From: Chitinophagaceae bacterium
Lineage (GTDB): Bacteria > Bacteroidota > Bacteroidia > Chitinophagales > Chitinophagaceae
Direction of reading: 5' to 3'
Length of the DNA: 64,000 bases
NCBI GenBank assembly: GCA_017307755.1
Contig: JAFKGQ010000024.1
Coordinates: 31,022-95,021, forward strand
The notes under the pieces are model-generated. The model saw only the letters and a list, made by a program, of their open reading frames with translations. It was not told where the DNA came from and made no database searches. Shown piece by piece: positions 18,466 to 28,061 of the stretch (position 1 is the first letter of the stretch; the number at the start of each line of letters is the position of its first letter). The position numbers and the translations under genes were made by a program.

Positions 18466-18551
18466 TGAAAAAGATCCTCCTCCTCATTCATAAAAGGCTT
18501 AGGAGGTTTATGGAAAAGGCGCCAGCTGGCATCCCTCCTGTTGTATGCTGA
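18465..18551 (+). CDS. 28-codon bridging ORF between DUF4198-like gene and ABC permease (hypothetical)
   Basis: An ATG at 18465 overlaps the previous stop by one base, and the frame ends at a TGA at 18549-18551, just inside the next gene whose ATG is at 18545. The peptide starts MKKILLLIHKRLRRFMEKAP and ends in Cys. Both junctions are of the stop-start overlap type used for translational coupling, so it may be a coupling leader rather than a functional peptide. It also contains an AGGAGG that is not at standard spacing to any ATG. Evidence is positional only. Confidence 0.3.
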   Translation: MKKILLLIHKRLRRFMEKAPAGIPPVVC

Positions 18552-20968
18552 AAACCCACTTCAAAATGGCAGGACGCTCGCTAAAAAAAGACGGCGTCTT
18601 TTCCATCATCAATATTGTTGGGCTGGCTCTGGGGCTGGCCGTCTGCCTGCTGATATCGCTGTTTGTGATTGACGAGCTGAGCTATGACAGGTACAACGAC
18701 AAGGCTGACCGTATTTTCAGAGTTGTTTCCGACATACATATCAACGGCAATGGGAACAACAGCGTCTTTACACCCTCTCCCATGGGGCCTGCCCTGGTAA
18801 AAGACTATCCCGCGATCCAGGCGGCTGTCCGGATCCGTCCTATCCAGGGGGGTGTGCTGGTAAGAAAGGGTGCCGATACATGGATGGAATCCAATGCGGT
18901 GCTGGCCGACCCTTCTTTATTCGATGTCTTTACGCTTCCCCTGCTGGCGGGAGATCGGCATACCGCCCTGGCGGCGCCAAATTCCCTGGTGATCTCCGCC
19001 AGCCTGGCCGAGAAATATTTCAACAGCATCCAGGTCATTGGCAAAACACTCCGCACAGATGACGACACCACTTCGTGGCAGATCACCGGGGTAATAAAGG
19101 ATATGCCGACCCAATCTCATCTCCACCTGAAGTTGATCAAATCCCTGACCGGCAAAAAATTCAATACCAACCAGGCCTGGTTCAACCTTTATGGAGCCAC
19201 TTATTTACTGGCAAGACCGAATACAAGCACCGCGGACATCGATCTTATGCTGGCCGGTGCTGTCACAAGATACATCGATCCCCAGATGCGACAGCAGTTG
19301 CACAATACACCAGGGGACATGGAGAAGAAAGGCAACTATTTCAGGTTCTATTCGATGCCCCTCACACACATCCATTTATATTCCAATGTAATGGGAGAGT
19401 TCGAGCCCAATGGCAATATCCGCACAGTCTATATTTTCATCGTACTGGCCCTCCTTATTTTACTGGTGGCCTGCGTCAATTTTATGAACCTTTCCACCGC
19501 CCGCAGTGCACGCCGGAGCCGGGAAGTGGGCGTGAGAAAAGTCCTGGGCGGCAGCCGCAGGGAGCTGATCACTCAATTCCTGGTTGAAGCCATCCTCACC
19601 AGCTTTATGGCGCTGTCATTGGCCGTAGTCATAGCTGTGATCCTGTTGCCCTACTTTAATCAATTATCCGGTAAATTTTTTTCCCTGGCTATCTTATACA
19701 ACAGGTGGACTGTCCCGGCTCTGTTGATGATCTCTCTGACAGTAGGACTGCTGGCAGGCAGTTACCCGGCCTTTTTCCTCTCCGCCTTTCAACCTCTCCA
19801 GGTGTTAAAAGGTCGGTTGGTGATGGGCTTAACCAAAAGCCGGCTACGCAACGGGCTGGTGGTCTTTCAATTTGCCATCGCCATTGTACTTGTGGCTTCC
19901 ACCATTGTGATCTATCACCAACTGCATTATATCCAGACAAGACAGTTGGGTTATGACAGGGAGCAGGTATTGACCATCCGGCAAACAAAATATCTGGGTG
20001 ATCATGCCCGGACTTTCAAGCAACTGGTGGAAGCACTCCCCGGAGTTGTCAGCGGGACCATGACTGGCTATCTGCCTAATATGCCGCAACCCGGGAACAG
20101 AGTTTTTTTTAAAGATGCGGGGGTCCGGGTGAATGAATCCTTTTTAATGGGCGACTGGAGGATCGACGCGGACTATATATCAACCTTAAAAATGGAAATA
20201 GTGGCGGGCCGGAATTTCTCGTCCGTAATACCAACAGACTCAGCCGGAGTACTGATCAATGAAACGGCCGCGCAGATGCTGGGCTATGCCGACCCAATCG
20301 GTAAATCCATTTTCACCGGTCCGGATCCGGTGACCCCCTATCGCATTCTGGGAGTGGTAAAGGACTTCAATGCGCATACCTTGCACAGTAAGATCGAACC
20401 CATTATATTCAGTCTCCGGGCAGATAGGAATGCCTTTGCTTTCCGCCTGCATACAAAGGATCTTTCCGGTCTTATTGCCCGTATCAAAAGAACTTATACT
20501 TCCATGGATGAAGTCGCCGGGCAACCTTTCGTCTATTCCTTCCTGGACGATGATTTCAATGCGCTGTATGCGTCGGACAAGCGCACGGGCAGCCTTTTTA
20601 TCGCTTTTACCATTCTCTCTCTTGTAATTGCCTGTCTGGGACTATTCGGGATGGTTAGCTACGCCGCAGAACAACGTGCAAAAGAAATAGGCATCCGCAG
20701 GATACTGGGTGCGGGTATTCGTCACATAGTGGTATTATTCTCACAGGAACTTTTTAAGCTTATCTTTTTGGCCGCCTGCATCGGATTCCCTCTGGCCTGG
20801 TGGGGAATGCACCGGTGGTTGGAGGACTTTGCCTATCGTACGCCGGTGAGCGGATGGGCCTTCGTCCTGGCCGGGTCGGGTGTCGCAACCATTGCCCTGG
20901 TGACTGTCGGTTTACAGGCGATCAAGGCGGCTGTGGTCAACCCGGTGGAAAGGCTGAGGACAGAATAA
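18545..20968 (+). CDS. ABC transporter permease, FtsX/MacB type with duplicated permease core
   Basis: 807 residues: N-terminal membrane helix (FSIINIVGLALGLAVCLLISLFV), a MacB-like periplasmic domain (~50-250), three helices (~290-430, with ARSARRSREVGVRKVLGGSRRELI), a second periplasmic domain, then a second FtsX set (LSLVIACLGLFGMVSYAAEQRAKEIGIRRILGA) to the end. The internally repeated KEIGxRxxLGA loops are the hallmark of these Bacteroidota permeases. No ATPase gene is adjacent. It may export a peptide or lipophilic compound; linkage to the TonB receptor upstream suggests a siderophore link but does not prove it. Confidence 0.9.
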   Translation: MLKTHFKMAGRSLKKDGVFSIINIVGLALGLAVCLLISLFVIDELSYDRYNDKADRIFRVVSDIHINGNGNNSVFTPSPMGPALVKDYPAIQAAVRIRPIQGGVLVRKGADTWMESNAVLADPSLFDVFTLPLLAGDRHTALAAPNSLVISASLAEKYFNSIQVIGKTLRTDDDTTSWQITGVIKDMPTQSHLHLKLIKSLTGKKFNTNQAWFNLYGATYLLARPNTSTADIDLMLAGAVTRYIDPQMRQQLHNTPGDMEKKGNYFRFYSMPLTHIHLYSNVMGEFEPNGNIRTVYIFIVLALLILLVACVNFMNLSTARSARRSREVGVRKVLGGSRRELITQFLVEAILTSFMALSLAVVIAVILLPYFNQLSGKFFSLAILYNRWTVPALLMISLTVGLLAGSYPAFFLSAFQPLQVLKGRLVMGLTKSRLRNGLVVFQFAIAIVLVASTIVIYHQLHYIQTRQLGYDREQVLTIRQTKYLGDHARTFKQLVEALPGVVSGTMTGYLPNMPQPGNRVFFKDAGVRVNESFLMGDWRIDADYISTLKMEIVAGRNFSSVIPTDSAGVLINETAAQMLGYADPIGKSIFTGPDPVTPYRILGVVKDFNAHTLHSKIEPIIFSLRADRNAFAFRLHTKDLSGLIARIKRTYTSMDEVAGQPFVYSFLDDDFNALYASDKRTGSLFIAFTILSLVIACLGLFGMVSYAAEQRAKEIGIRRILGAGIRHIVVLFSQELFKLIFLAACIGFPLAWWGMHRWLEDFAYRTPVSGWAFVLAGSGVATIALVTVGLQAIKAAVVNPVERLRTE

Positions 20969-21000
20969 AAAACCCCCGTCACTGGAATTTGCGACGGGGG
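20967..21000 (-). terminator. Rho-independent terminator of the amidohydrolase operon
   Basis: On the minus strand, CCCCCGTC...GACGGGGG is an 8-bp G/C-rich stem followed by a T-run (the A-run at 20967-20972 on the plus strand), 37 bases past the stop of the 451-residue amidohydrolase gene. Confidence 0.85.
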
Positions 21001-21036
21001 CTATGCTTCACAAGGTTAACAGTGTGACATGCGCTG

Positions 21037-22392
21037 TTACGGCGTCGGCGTAAGCGGCAAGCCATATTTATACATATAACGACGATACAATTGGGTCTGT
21101 TTGTTATCAAGACTAACCTCCCTGCCCTGGATAAAGGCATGCTCGACGATGCTGCTGCGCATATCCAGGATGTCCCCTCCGCTAATGACGATATTTGCAT
21201 CTTTTCCCGTCTCCAGCGAGCCTGTGCGATCGTCAATCCCCAAAATTTTCGCTGTATTCAACGTGATAGCCTGCAACGCCTGTTCCTTTGTAAGACCATA
21301 GGCCGCAGCCGTACCCGCATTGAACATCAGGTTGCGATAGCGCGTCTCGTCATGGTCATCGTTCAGCGCAAAGAGGACACCAGCTTTCTGTAATTGCGCG
21401 GGGGTCTTGTAAGGCTGATCGACATCGTCATCCTCTGTAGTAGGCAATGCATGTTCCTGTCCCAGGATCACCGCGATATTATTTGCTTTTAGCAAGGGGG
21501 CGATCAGCCAGCTCTCACTGCCGCCTACGATCACCACGTCAAATCCGAACTCTTTTGCAAAATCTACCGCCACCAACATTTGCTTCACCTGGTCGCCATG
21601 AACAAATAGCTTTTGTTGTTTGGAGAACAACCCTTTTACCGCCTCGAACTTCAGGTTCGTCTCTTTATGAGGAGAAGTCTGCAGATACCCCTTTGCTTCC
21701 CGGAAAAAACTCTTGAGCTCTTCCACTTTTGCAAGAGCCTCCTTCACAGGATCAGTGGGCGCTTCAACACCACCTCTCCTGCCCCCAAAACGAGGACGGC
21801 GTACGATAAAGGAAGGCATGTGCAGGTGGATGGCCCCATCCATTTTATATGCCGCATCCTCCCAGTTCCAGGCATCCAGTTGCACGACGGAAGAGCTGCC
21901 GCTGATAGTGCCGCCCTGGGGCGTGACGCTGGCCAGCAATATCCCATTGGCCTTTAAGGTATTGATGATCTTCGAATCCGTGTTGTAGGCCACGATGCTC
22001 CGGATGCTGGGATTCAGATCGCCCAGTTCTTCGTAGTCATTGGAACCCCGTACGCCATTAGCAATCTCTTTCAGACCCAGGTCGGAGACAGGGAGTATCA
22101 ACCCCGGATATACCTGCTTGCCTTTGGCGTCCACGACTTTTACATCGGCGCCTGATGGAACGGATACGTTCGCGCCCACCTGTACGATCTTCCCGTTGTC
22201 CACAGCAATTGTGCCGCCTTCTATCACCTGTCCATTGCCGATGTGGATAGTCCCGCCGGTGATATATAATTTTCCTTTATAGTCCTTTGTCGGGTATACG
22301 TCGTCCTGGGCGTGGGCAGCCAGCAGCGCCAGCATCGAAAAAGCTGCAGCCCCCAGGCGACGGATGAAAGCATAATTCATTTGTATGATCAT
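21037..22392 (-). CDS. Amidohydrolase-family protein, probably without the metal-binding HxH
   Basis: 451 residues from the ATG at 22392, or 447 from MNYAF. A signal peptide (AAAFSMLALLAAHAQ) implies periplasm. The N-terminal composite beta domain (LYITGGTIHIGNGQVIEGGTIAVDNGKIVQVG) and the C-terminal TLNTAKILGIDDRTGSLETGKDANIVISGG are typical of imidazolonepropionase-like amidohydrolases. Where the family has HxH after strand 1, this protein has VYPGLILPVSDLG, so the metal site looks degenerate. The preceding amidohydrolase gene stops 8 bases upstream, so they are translationally linked. Confidence 0.85.
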   Translation of the reverse strand: MIIQMNYAFIRRLGAAAFSMLALLAAHAQDDVYPTKDYKGKLYITGGTIHIGNGQVIEGGTIAVDNGKIVQVGANVSVPSGADVKVVDAKGKQVYPGLILPVSDLGLKEIANGVRGSNDYEELGDLNPSIRSIVAYNTDSKIINTLKANGILLASVTPQGGTISGSSSVVQLDAWNWEDAAYKMDGAIHLHMPSFIVRRPRFGGRRGGVEAPTDPVKEALAKVEELKSFFREAKGYLQTSPHKETNLKFEAVKGLFSKQQKLFVHGDQVKQMLVAVDFAKEFGFDVVIVGGSESWLIAPLLKANNIAVILGQEHALPTTEDDDVDQPYKTPAQLQKAGVLFALNDDHDETRYRNLMFNAGTAAAYGLTKEQALQAITLNTAKILGIDDRTGSLETGKDANIVISGGDILDMRSSIVEHAFIQGREVSLDNKQTQLYRRYMYKYGLPLTPTP

Positions 22393-22400
22393 TTTACTGA

Positions 22401-25400
22401 TTAGTTAGTTTTTGTATTTCCGTCGTCGCCGTCGATGGTCAGGAGCCCGTCATGATGCTCGTGATCACCACAGTTTAACTCTACATGGAAGCTGGGCTCG
22501 GCCGGCCGCATAGGCGTCCCGGACCTTTTTTCCGCCAGCAGCTTTTGCACCAGCCGGTTGCGCTCGGCGGTTATACTCTTACGCAGCGCTGCGTCCCTAT
22601 CGAGGTCATAGTAGATGACACCGTCCACAATGGTCTTTTCGGATCTGGCGTAGATGCTCAGCGGATTGTCGGACCACAGTACGAGGTCGGCATCCTTTCC
22701 TGCCTTGATGCTGCCCACCCTGTCGGCCACGTGCAGGGCCCTGGCAGGGTTGAGGGTCACCATCTTAAATGCTTCTTCTTCGGACAACCCTCCGTACTTG
22801 ACACTCTTGGCGGCCTCCTGGTTCAGACGACGGGCCTGTTCGGCATCATCGGAATTGATACATACGTTGAGGCCTACCTTTGTCATGATCGTCGCGTTAT
22901 AAGCGATGGCATCCTGTACCTCCATCTTATAGGCCCACCAGTCGGAGAAGGTGGAAGCGCTGGCGCCATGTTCTTTCATTTTATCGGCCACTTTGTATCC
23001 TTCCAGGATATGGGTGAAGGTGTTGACACGGAAATCAAACTTTTCTGCTACACGCATCAGGGCCGTGATCTCGCTTTGCACATAGGAGTGACAGGTGATA
23101 AAACGTTTTTTCTCCAGGATCTCCACCAGTGCATCCAGTTCCAGGTCGCGGCGGGTAGCCAGGGGAGCCGCCTTTCTTGCCTGCTGGTAGTCACGCGCTC
23201 TTGTAAAAGCATCCATCAGCACTTCTTCCACGCCCATACGGGTGTCGGGAAACCGGTTGTTACTCTGCGAGGTGGTCCGCTTTACATTCTCGCCCAGGGC
23301 GAATTTGATAAAGGGATCCCAATTCCTGAATTTTAAGCCCTCGTCATCCTTTCCCCAACGCAGTTTGATCAGTTGGGTCTGCCCGCCGATGGTATTGGCG
23401 GAGCCATGAAGGATGTGAGAGGAGGTGACACCCCCGCTCAGCTGTCTGTAGATATTGATATCCTCCGGGTTGAGGTTGTCGGCTATACGGACTTCTGAAG
23501 TGACGGACTGGGCGCCTTCATTGATGGAGAAGGCGGCGATATGGGAGTGTTCGTCGATGATGCCGGGCGTCAGGTGTTTACCGGCGCCGTCGATGACAAT
23601 GGCCCCTGCCCCGGAAAGGTTCTTCCCTATCTGGGCGATCTTACCTCCTTTTACCAGTACGTCCGTATTCTCGAGCCGGCCCTCTTTCTCATTGGTCCAG
23701 ACCGTGGTATTTCTGATCAGCAGGTCCTGTTGCTTCGGCAGGGAATCCCATCCGTAACCGTCAAAGGGATATACGACCTTGCCGATATGCAATGGCCGTT
23801 TACGGGAAGTATCCGCTTCAGGAGCCGTGGTCTTTGAAAAGACAGCCGTCCAGGTGACCCAATTGCCCGTGGAATCTGTGCCATTCCCACTCCAGCTGTC
23901 GGCATACACCGCACCGCTGAGATGCGTCTGTGCACCGGCGGGACGTCCACCCATACCACCCCTCCTGCCCTGGCCGGCTTGTCCGCCCTGCCCAGGCCCC
24001 GCCGTCGAATCTCCGGCCGGACGGCCCATTCCTCCCCGTGGTCCGCCGGCGCCGCCGGGTCCAAAGCTCAATGATACGAGGCTTCCGTCATAATTGAACT
24101 TACCCGTCAGCGTGTCTTTTCCACCCGCAATAACGCTGGCCGAAGTGGCGGATTTTACATCCAGCACATAGGTGGTCGTAGGGCCAGTGGCCGAAGTCAC
24201 CGTCAGATTATACTGCCCCCGTACGGTCTTCCATCCTTCCGGCTTTACTTCATATTTTTTTCCCTGCACCCAGTTTTCGATGAGGGTCGTTTTTTCTGCA
24301 AACACGGGGCCGGTGGTGATAAGGAAGTTGGCCAGTTTTCCCGCATCCAGGCTACCGACCTTATTATATACGCCCAACAACGTCGCGGGTGTCTTTGTCA
24401 ACGCCTCCAAAGCCTTTCCCTCGCTCAACCCATACTCAAACGCCTTTCTCAAATTGGCCGTGAATGTTTTGACATCCTTCAAATCCGAAGTAGTGAGACA
24501 AAAAGGTATCCCCGCTTTTTCAAAGGCTGCGGGGTTGCCGGGAGCCAATTCCCAATGCTTCATATCCGTAAGCGACACAAACCTTGCGTCATTGGGATCT
24601 TCTACATCCATGGCCTGGGGAAAGTTCAGCGGCAGGATAAAGCTGGCCTTGGTAGCCGCTATTTCATTGATGCGTTGATATTCATTCCCACCGCCTTTGA
24701 TAATAAACTGAACGCCAAATTCGTCCCCAACACGGTCACCCTGCAGATCAGTCCATTTATCGCCTCCCTCGAACAATTGCGGAAGGGACAGCTCATCGTT
24801 GAAAGCCTGCAGACTTAAATTTGTGCCTTCATGGACAGGCTGGCTTTTATACCCCTCTGTTTTATACCACCCCGCATCGAGCCAGGTCTGCCGCAGCAGG
24901 GCGATGCTTCCCATCAAGCTGCTGGGATAACTTTGCGTGGATGTACCCTTGTTAAGAGAATAATTCGCAGACGATTTTTCTTTGACGATGACCAGGTTCT
25001 CATTTTCATTGGCCAGTGTTACCACTGCGCCGGTGCCTCTGGCGATGCCGTCCCGCTGAAGGGTTTGCACCGTACCAAAGCCTGCTTCACGCAAAGGCTT
25101 GGCTTTTGCATCATCGACTGTAAAAAGATGGGCGGCTTCCGTCTCCGGATGGATCGCCTGGTTCCAGTTATAGGCGCCCTTTGTATTGGAGGTCAGCTGC
25201 GCCGGAGCCCTGAAATCAAAGGTCCTTGTCTGTCTTTCACCCTGTGGCATACCGTAGTCGCTGAAGGCGTCGATAAAGGAGGGATAGATATATTTACCGC
25301 TGCAGTCGATGACGACTGCATCCTTTGGAATAGCGACACCCGTGCCTGCGCCAATGACAAGCCCGTCGCGGATCACCAGGGTGGCGTCAGCCATCGTTGT

Positions 25401-25571
25401 CTGACCATCTTTTACGATGGTGGCATGGGTAAAGGCATAACACCCTTCCCGCTGATCAGCAACGCCATTGACGGGAAAAGTAGTTTGAGCGATGGAAATA
25501 ATGGAACAGATAAGGAACGCCGCCAGTAAAAAGAATATTCTACCCCGCGGACGATGTCGGAAGTTTCTCAT
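22401..25571 (-). CDS. Double-domain amidohydrolase (degenerate N-half, intact C-half)
   Basis: 1056 residues with signal peptide (FFLLAAFLICSIISIAQ). Two amidohydrolase units are joined: the N-half (~40-450) ends with VGSLDAGKLANFLITTG and lacks HxH (YPSFIDAFSDYG instead), while the C-half (~625-1030) has DEHSH near residue 675, a lysine/histidine-rich middle, INSDDAEQARR and VGSIKAGKDADLVLWSDNPL. A Gly/Arg/Pro-rich linker (~500-545) separates them. Only the C-half should be catalytic, perhaps as a peptidase or deacylase of the imidazolonepropionase-like group. It is the first gene of a two-gene minus-strand operon. Confidence 0.88.
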   Translation of the reverse strand: MRNFRHRPRGRIFFLLAAFLICSIISIAQTTFPVNGVADQREGCYAFTHATIVKDGQTTMADATLVIRDGLVIGAGTGVAIPKDAVVIDCSGKYIYPSFIDAFSDYGMPQGERQTRTFDFRAPAQLTSNTKGAYNWNQAIHPETEAAHLFTVDDAKAKPLREAGFGTVQTLQRDGIARGTGAVVTLANENENLVIVKEKSSANYSLNKGTSTQSYPSSLMGSIALLRQTWLDAGWYKTEGYKSQPVHEGTNLSLQAFNDELSLPQLFEGGDKWTDLQGDRVGDEFGVQFIIKGGGNEYQRINEIAATKASFILPLNFPQAMDVEDPNDARFVSLTDMKHWELAPGNPAAFEKAGIPFCLTTSDLKDVKTFTANLRKAFEYGLSEGKALEALTKTPATLLGVYNKVGSLDAGKLANFLITTGPVFAEKTTLIENWVQGKKYEVKPEGWKTVRGQYNLTVTSATGPTTTYVLDVKSATSASVIAGGKDTLTGKFNYDGSLVSLSFGPGGAGGPRGGMGRPAGDSTAGPGQGGQAGQGRRGGMGGRPAGAQTHLSGAVYADSWSGNGTDSTGNWVTWTAVFSKTTAPEADTSRKRPLHIGKVVYPFDGYGWDSLPKQQDLLIRNTTVWTNEKEGRLENTDVLVKGGKIAQIGKNLSGAGAIVIDGAGKHLTPGIIDEHSHIAAFSINEGAQSVTSEVRIADNLNPEDINIYRQLSGGVTSSHILHGSANTIGGQTQLIKLRWGKDDEGLKFRNWDPFIKFALGENVKRTTSQSNNRFPDTRMGVEEVLMDAFTRARDYQQARKAAPLATRRDLELDALVEILEKKRFITCHSYVQSEITALMRVAEKFDFRVNTFTHILEGYKVADKMKEHGASASTFSDWWAYKMEVQDAIAYNATIMTKVGLNVCINSDDAEQARRLNQEAAKSVKYGGLSEEEAFKMVTLNPARALHVADRVGSIKAGKDADLVLWSDNPLSIYARSEKTIVDGVIYYDLDRDAALRKSITAERNRLVQKLLAEKRSGTPMRPAEPSFHVELNCGDHEHHDGLLTIDGDDGNTKTN

Positions 25572-25677
25572 GTTTGAAAATTAGTTTTAGTCCCTAAAAA
25601 TGGTCCTCAAGTTAGGTAAATGGGCTAATTTTAACGTTTAAATATTGTATCAGCGGTAAATTAAACATGCCAATTCG

Positions 25678-26355
25678 GTGACTAACATTTCATCCTATAT
25701 TGATCATACCATTCTAAAGCCCACTACCACACATATGGACATAAAAAAAATATGTGAGGAAGCGATACAATATGACTTCAAAGCTGTTTGTATACCTCCA
25801 TCATTGGTAACTACAGCCCGCAGGGAGCTACAGGTCGCACGTTCCCCTCTTGCAGCTACGGTGATTGGGTTCCCCTTTGGTTATTCTGTGCTGAAGGCCA
25901 AGCTGTCCGAGGTGGAGCAGGCCCTCACCGACGGCGCTGATGAGCTTGACATGGTCATCGATCTTACGGCATTGCGCAATGGGGATTGGTCATATATTGA
26001 AAAAGAAATATCTGCTCTCACGGATACGATCCATGACCAGCGCCGGGTTATAAAGGTCATCATCGAGAGTGGTATCCTTACGGATGACGAGATCATCCGC
26101 TGCTGCGGGATCTGTAGCAAGGCAGGCGTGGATTTTGTAAAGACATCCACAGGATATGCCGAAAAGGGCGCTACCATCGAGGCTGTGCAACTGATACGCA
26201 AACATCTCCCTGCCGGCATAAAAATAAAAGCCTCCGGCGGCATCCGAACCTATGAATTCGCCCGTCAATTAATTGACGCCGGAGCCGACCGGCTGGGCTG
26301 CAGCGCCAGCGTAGAGATCGTAAAAGGGGAGAAAGTTGCCGGAAAAGGCTATTAA
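25678..26355 (+). CDS. deoC: Deoxyribose-phosphate aldolase
   Basis: 225 residues from a GTG start at 25678, which gives the conserved N-terminus YIDHTILKP; the next ATG (25735) would remove it. DeoC cleaves 2-deoxyribose 5-phosphate to acetaldehyde and glyceraldehyde 3-phosphate in nucleoside catabolism. Schiff-base Lys155 lies in VDFVKTSTGY, the second Lys184 in IKIKASGGIR, and Asp91 in DELDMVID. Length is normal for the short bacterial class. The downstream SPOR gene begins 16 bases later. Confidence 0.97.
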   Translation: MTNISSYIDHTILKPTTTHMDIKKICEEAIQYDFKAVCIPPSLVTTARRELQVARSPLAATVIGFPFGYSVLKAKLSEVEQALTDGADELDMVIDLTALRNGDWSYIEKEISALTDTIHDQRRVIKVIIESGILTDDEIIRCCGICSKAGVDFVKTSTGYAEKGATIEAVQLIRKHLPAGIKIKASGGIRTYEFARQLIDAGADRLGCSASVEIVKGEKVAGKGY

Positions 26356-26371
26356 TTGAAATAAATTTTTT

Positions 26372-26806
26372 ATGTATAAATATCTAATCATCCTATCGTT
26401 ACTCACTCCGGCTGGAGTTATGGCTCAGGCTGATACCGCCGGCATCGTTGTCCATAAGGACCCGCGCATCGACCAGTTGATCCACAGGCAGATGGAGATC
26501 AATGAAGAAACTACCCGGGACAGCCGCCGGAGCATGCCGGGTTTCCGGATACAGGTGATCAGCGCGACTGACCGCAATAAGGTCTTTGCCGCCAAAACAA
26601 AGATCTACCAGCAATTCCCCGATCTGAAGCCTTATGTGCTCTACCAACCTCCTTATTATAAATTGAGGGTAGGCAATTTCAAGACGCAGACGGAGGCAGA
26701 AGAATTCGAAAAACAGCTATCCTCCTTATTCCCCAGCGGGCTATATGTCATCAGGGATACCATCGAGGTCACGCCCGAGCGGCTAAAAGAGGAGGGTCCC
26801 CAATGA
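26372..26806 (+). CDS. SPOR-domain periplasmic protein
   Basis: 144 residues with signal peptide (MYKYLIILSLLTPAGVMAQ) and a C-terminal SPOR domain (~55-128: GFRIQVISATDRNKVFAAKTKIYQQFP, YKLRVGNFKTQTEAEEFEKQL). SPOR domains bind denuded septal peptidoglycan, so a cell-wall role is likely. The C-terminus overlaps the downstream M20 gene by four bases (ATGA), showing translational coupling. The operon order deoC-SPOR-M20 is likely one transcript. Confidence 0.88.
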   Translation: MYKYLIILSLLTPAGVMAQADTAGIVVHKDPRIDQLIHRQMEINEETTRDSRRSMPGFRIQVISATDRNKVFAAKTKIYQQFPDLKPYVLYQPPYYKLRVGNFKTQTEAEEFEKQLSSLFPSGLYVIRDTIEVTPERLKEEGPQ

Positions 26807-27987
26807 AAGATAAGATACAACAGCTGGTCAGCCGGTACACCCCCGCGTTTATCGCCACCCGTCATCATCTGCATGCCCATCCGGAGCTGAGCTACAAGGA
26901 ATTTGAAACCTCCAGATACGTACAACAGCAACTGGAAGAGGCCGGTATCCCTCACCAGGTAATGGCGGAGACAGGGGTCGTGGGTCTTATCAAAGGCAAA
27001 AATCCGGACAAACGCGTCATCGCATTGAGGGCGGACATGGACGCCCTGCCTATCAAAGAAGAAAATGACGTCCCTTACAAGTCCAGAAATGAAGGGGTCA
27101 TGCACGCCTGTGGACATGATGTCCACACCACTATATTATTGGGCGCCTCCCGTATCCTGCAGGAGCTGAAAGACGAGTGGGAAGGGACGGTAAAGCTCAT
27201 CTTCCAGCCGGGGGAGGAAAAGAACCCCGGCGGGGCCAGTCTGATGATCAGGGAAGGGGTACTGAAAGACCCTGTACCCCAGGCCATCTTCGGACTGCAT
27301 GTACATCCCGGGCTTGAGACGGGAAAGCTCAGCTTCCGGGGTGGAATGGTTATGGCCAGCGCCGATGAGCTGTACATCACGATCAAGGGCAAGGGAGGTC
27401 ATGCGGCAGCCCCGCATCTGACGGTGGATACCATACTGGTAGCCTCTCACCTCGTGGTGGCCCTCCAGCAGATCATCAGCAGGAACAGGAACCCGTTGTC
27501 TCCCTCCGTCCTGTCCATCACCTCCGTACAGGGTGGTTATACGACAAACGTGATCCCCAGCGAAGTAAAACTGATGGGGACCTTCCGGGCTATGGACGAA
27601 GAATGGCGTTTCAAAGCCCATGAGCTCATCCGGCGGCAGGCGACAGAGTTGGTGCATAGCATGGGGGCCGAGATCGATCTCCACATCGATGTGGGTTATC
27701 CCATGGTATATAATAATGAAGCGCTGGATAAAGTGGCCAGGGGCGTTGCCGGGCAATTCATCGGGAAAGACAACGTTTTGGAGACGGAAGTGCGGTTGGG
27801 AGCCGAGGATTTTGGCTATTACACCCGTCAGATCCCGGGGTGTTTTTACCGTCTTGGGGTCATGAACGTAGAAAAAGGCATCACTTCCGGCGTACACACG
27901 CCGACCTTCAATATCGACGAATCTGCCATCGCCATCGGGGTGGGGATGATGGCCTGGCTAGGCAGCCAGGTTTCCTTTCCCGCATGA
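26803..27987 (+). CDS. M20 family amidohydrolase (N-acyl amino acid hydrolase/hippurate hydrolase type)
   Basis: 394 residues. M20D signatures: the HHLHAHPELSYKEFETSRY opening, RADMDALPIKE, MHACGHDVHTTILLGA with zinc-binding His, QPGEEKNPGGASLMI, GLHVHPGLETG, and the C-terminal GAEDFGYYTRQIPGCFYRLG. Such enzymes remove acyl groups from amino acids or related amides. The dimerisation domain at ~180-295 is present and intact. It overlaps the SPOR gene by four bases. Substrate cannot be read from sequence. Confidence 0.94.
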   Translation: MKDKIQQLVSRYTPAFIATRHHLHAHPELSYKEFETSRYVQQQLEEAGIPHQVMAETGVVGLIKGKNPDKRVIALRADMDALPIKEENDVPYKSRNEGVMHACGHDVHTTILLGASRILQELKDEWEGTVKLIFQPGEEKNPGGASLMIREGVLKDPVPQAIFGLHVHPGLETGKLSFRGGMVMASADELYITIKGKGGHAAAPHLTVDTILVASHLVVALQQIISRNRNPLSPSVLSITSVQGGYTTNVIPSEVKLMGTFRAMDEEWRFKAHELIRRQATELVHSMGAEIDLHIDVGYPMVYNNEALDKVARGVAGQFIGKDNVLETEVRLGAEDFGYYTRQIPGCFYRLGVMNVEKGITSGVHTPTFNIDESAIAIGVGMMAWLGSQVSFPA

Positions 27988-28061
27988 TTAACAGCATTTT
28001 CGTATTTTGCACCGAATCTCACCTGCCGTATGATCCGACGGCCGGGAGATAAATTTCCAAT

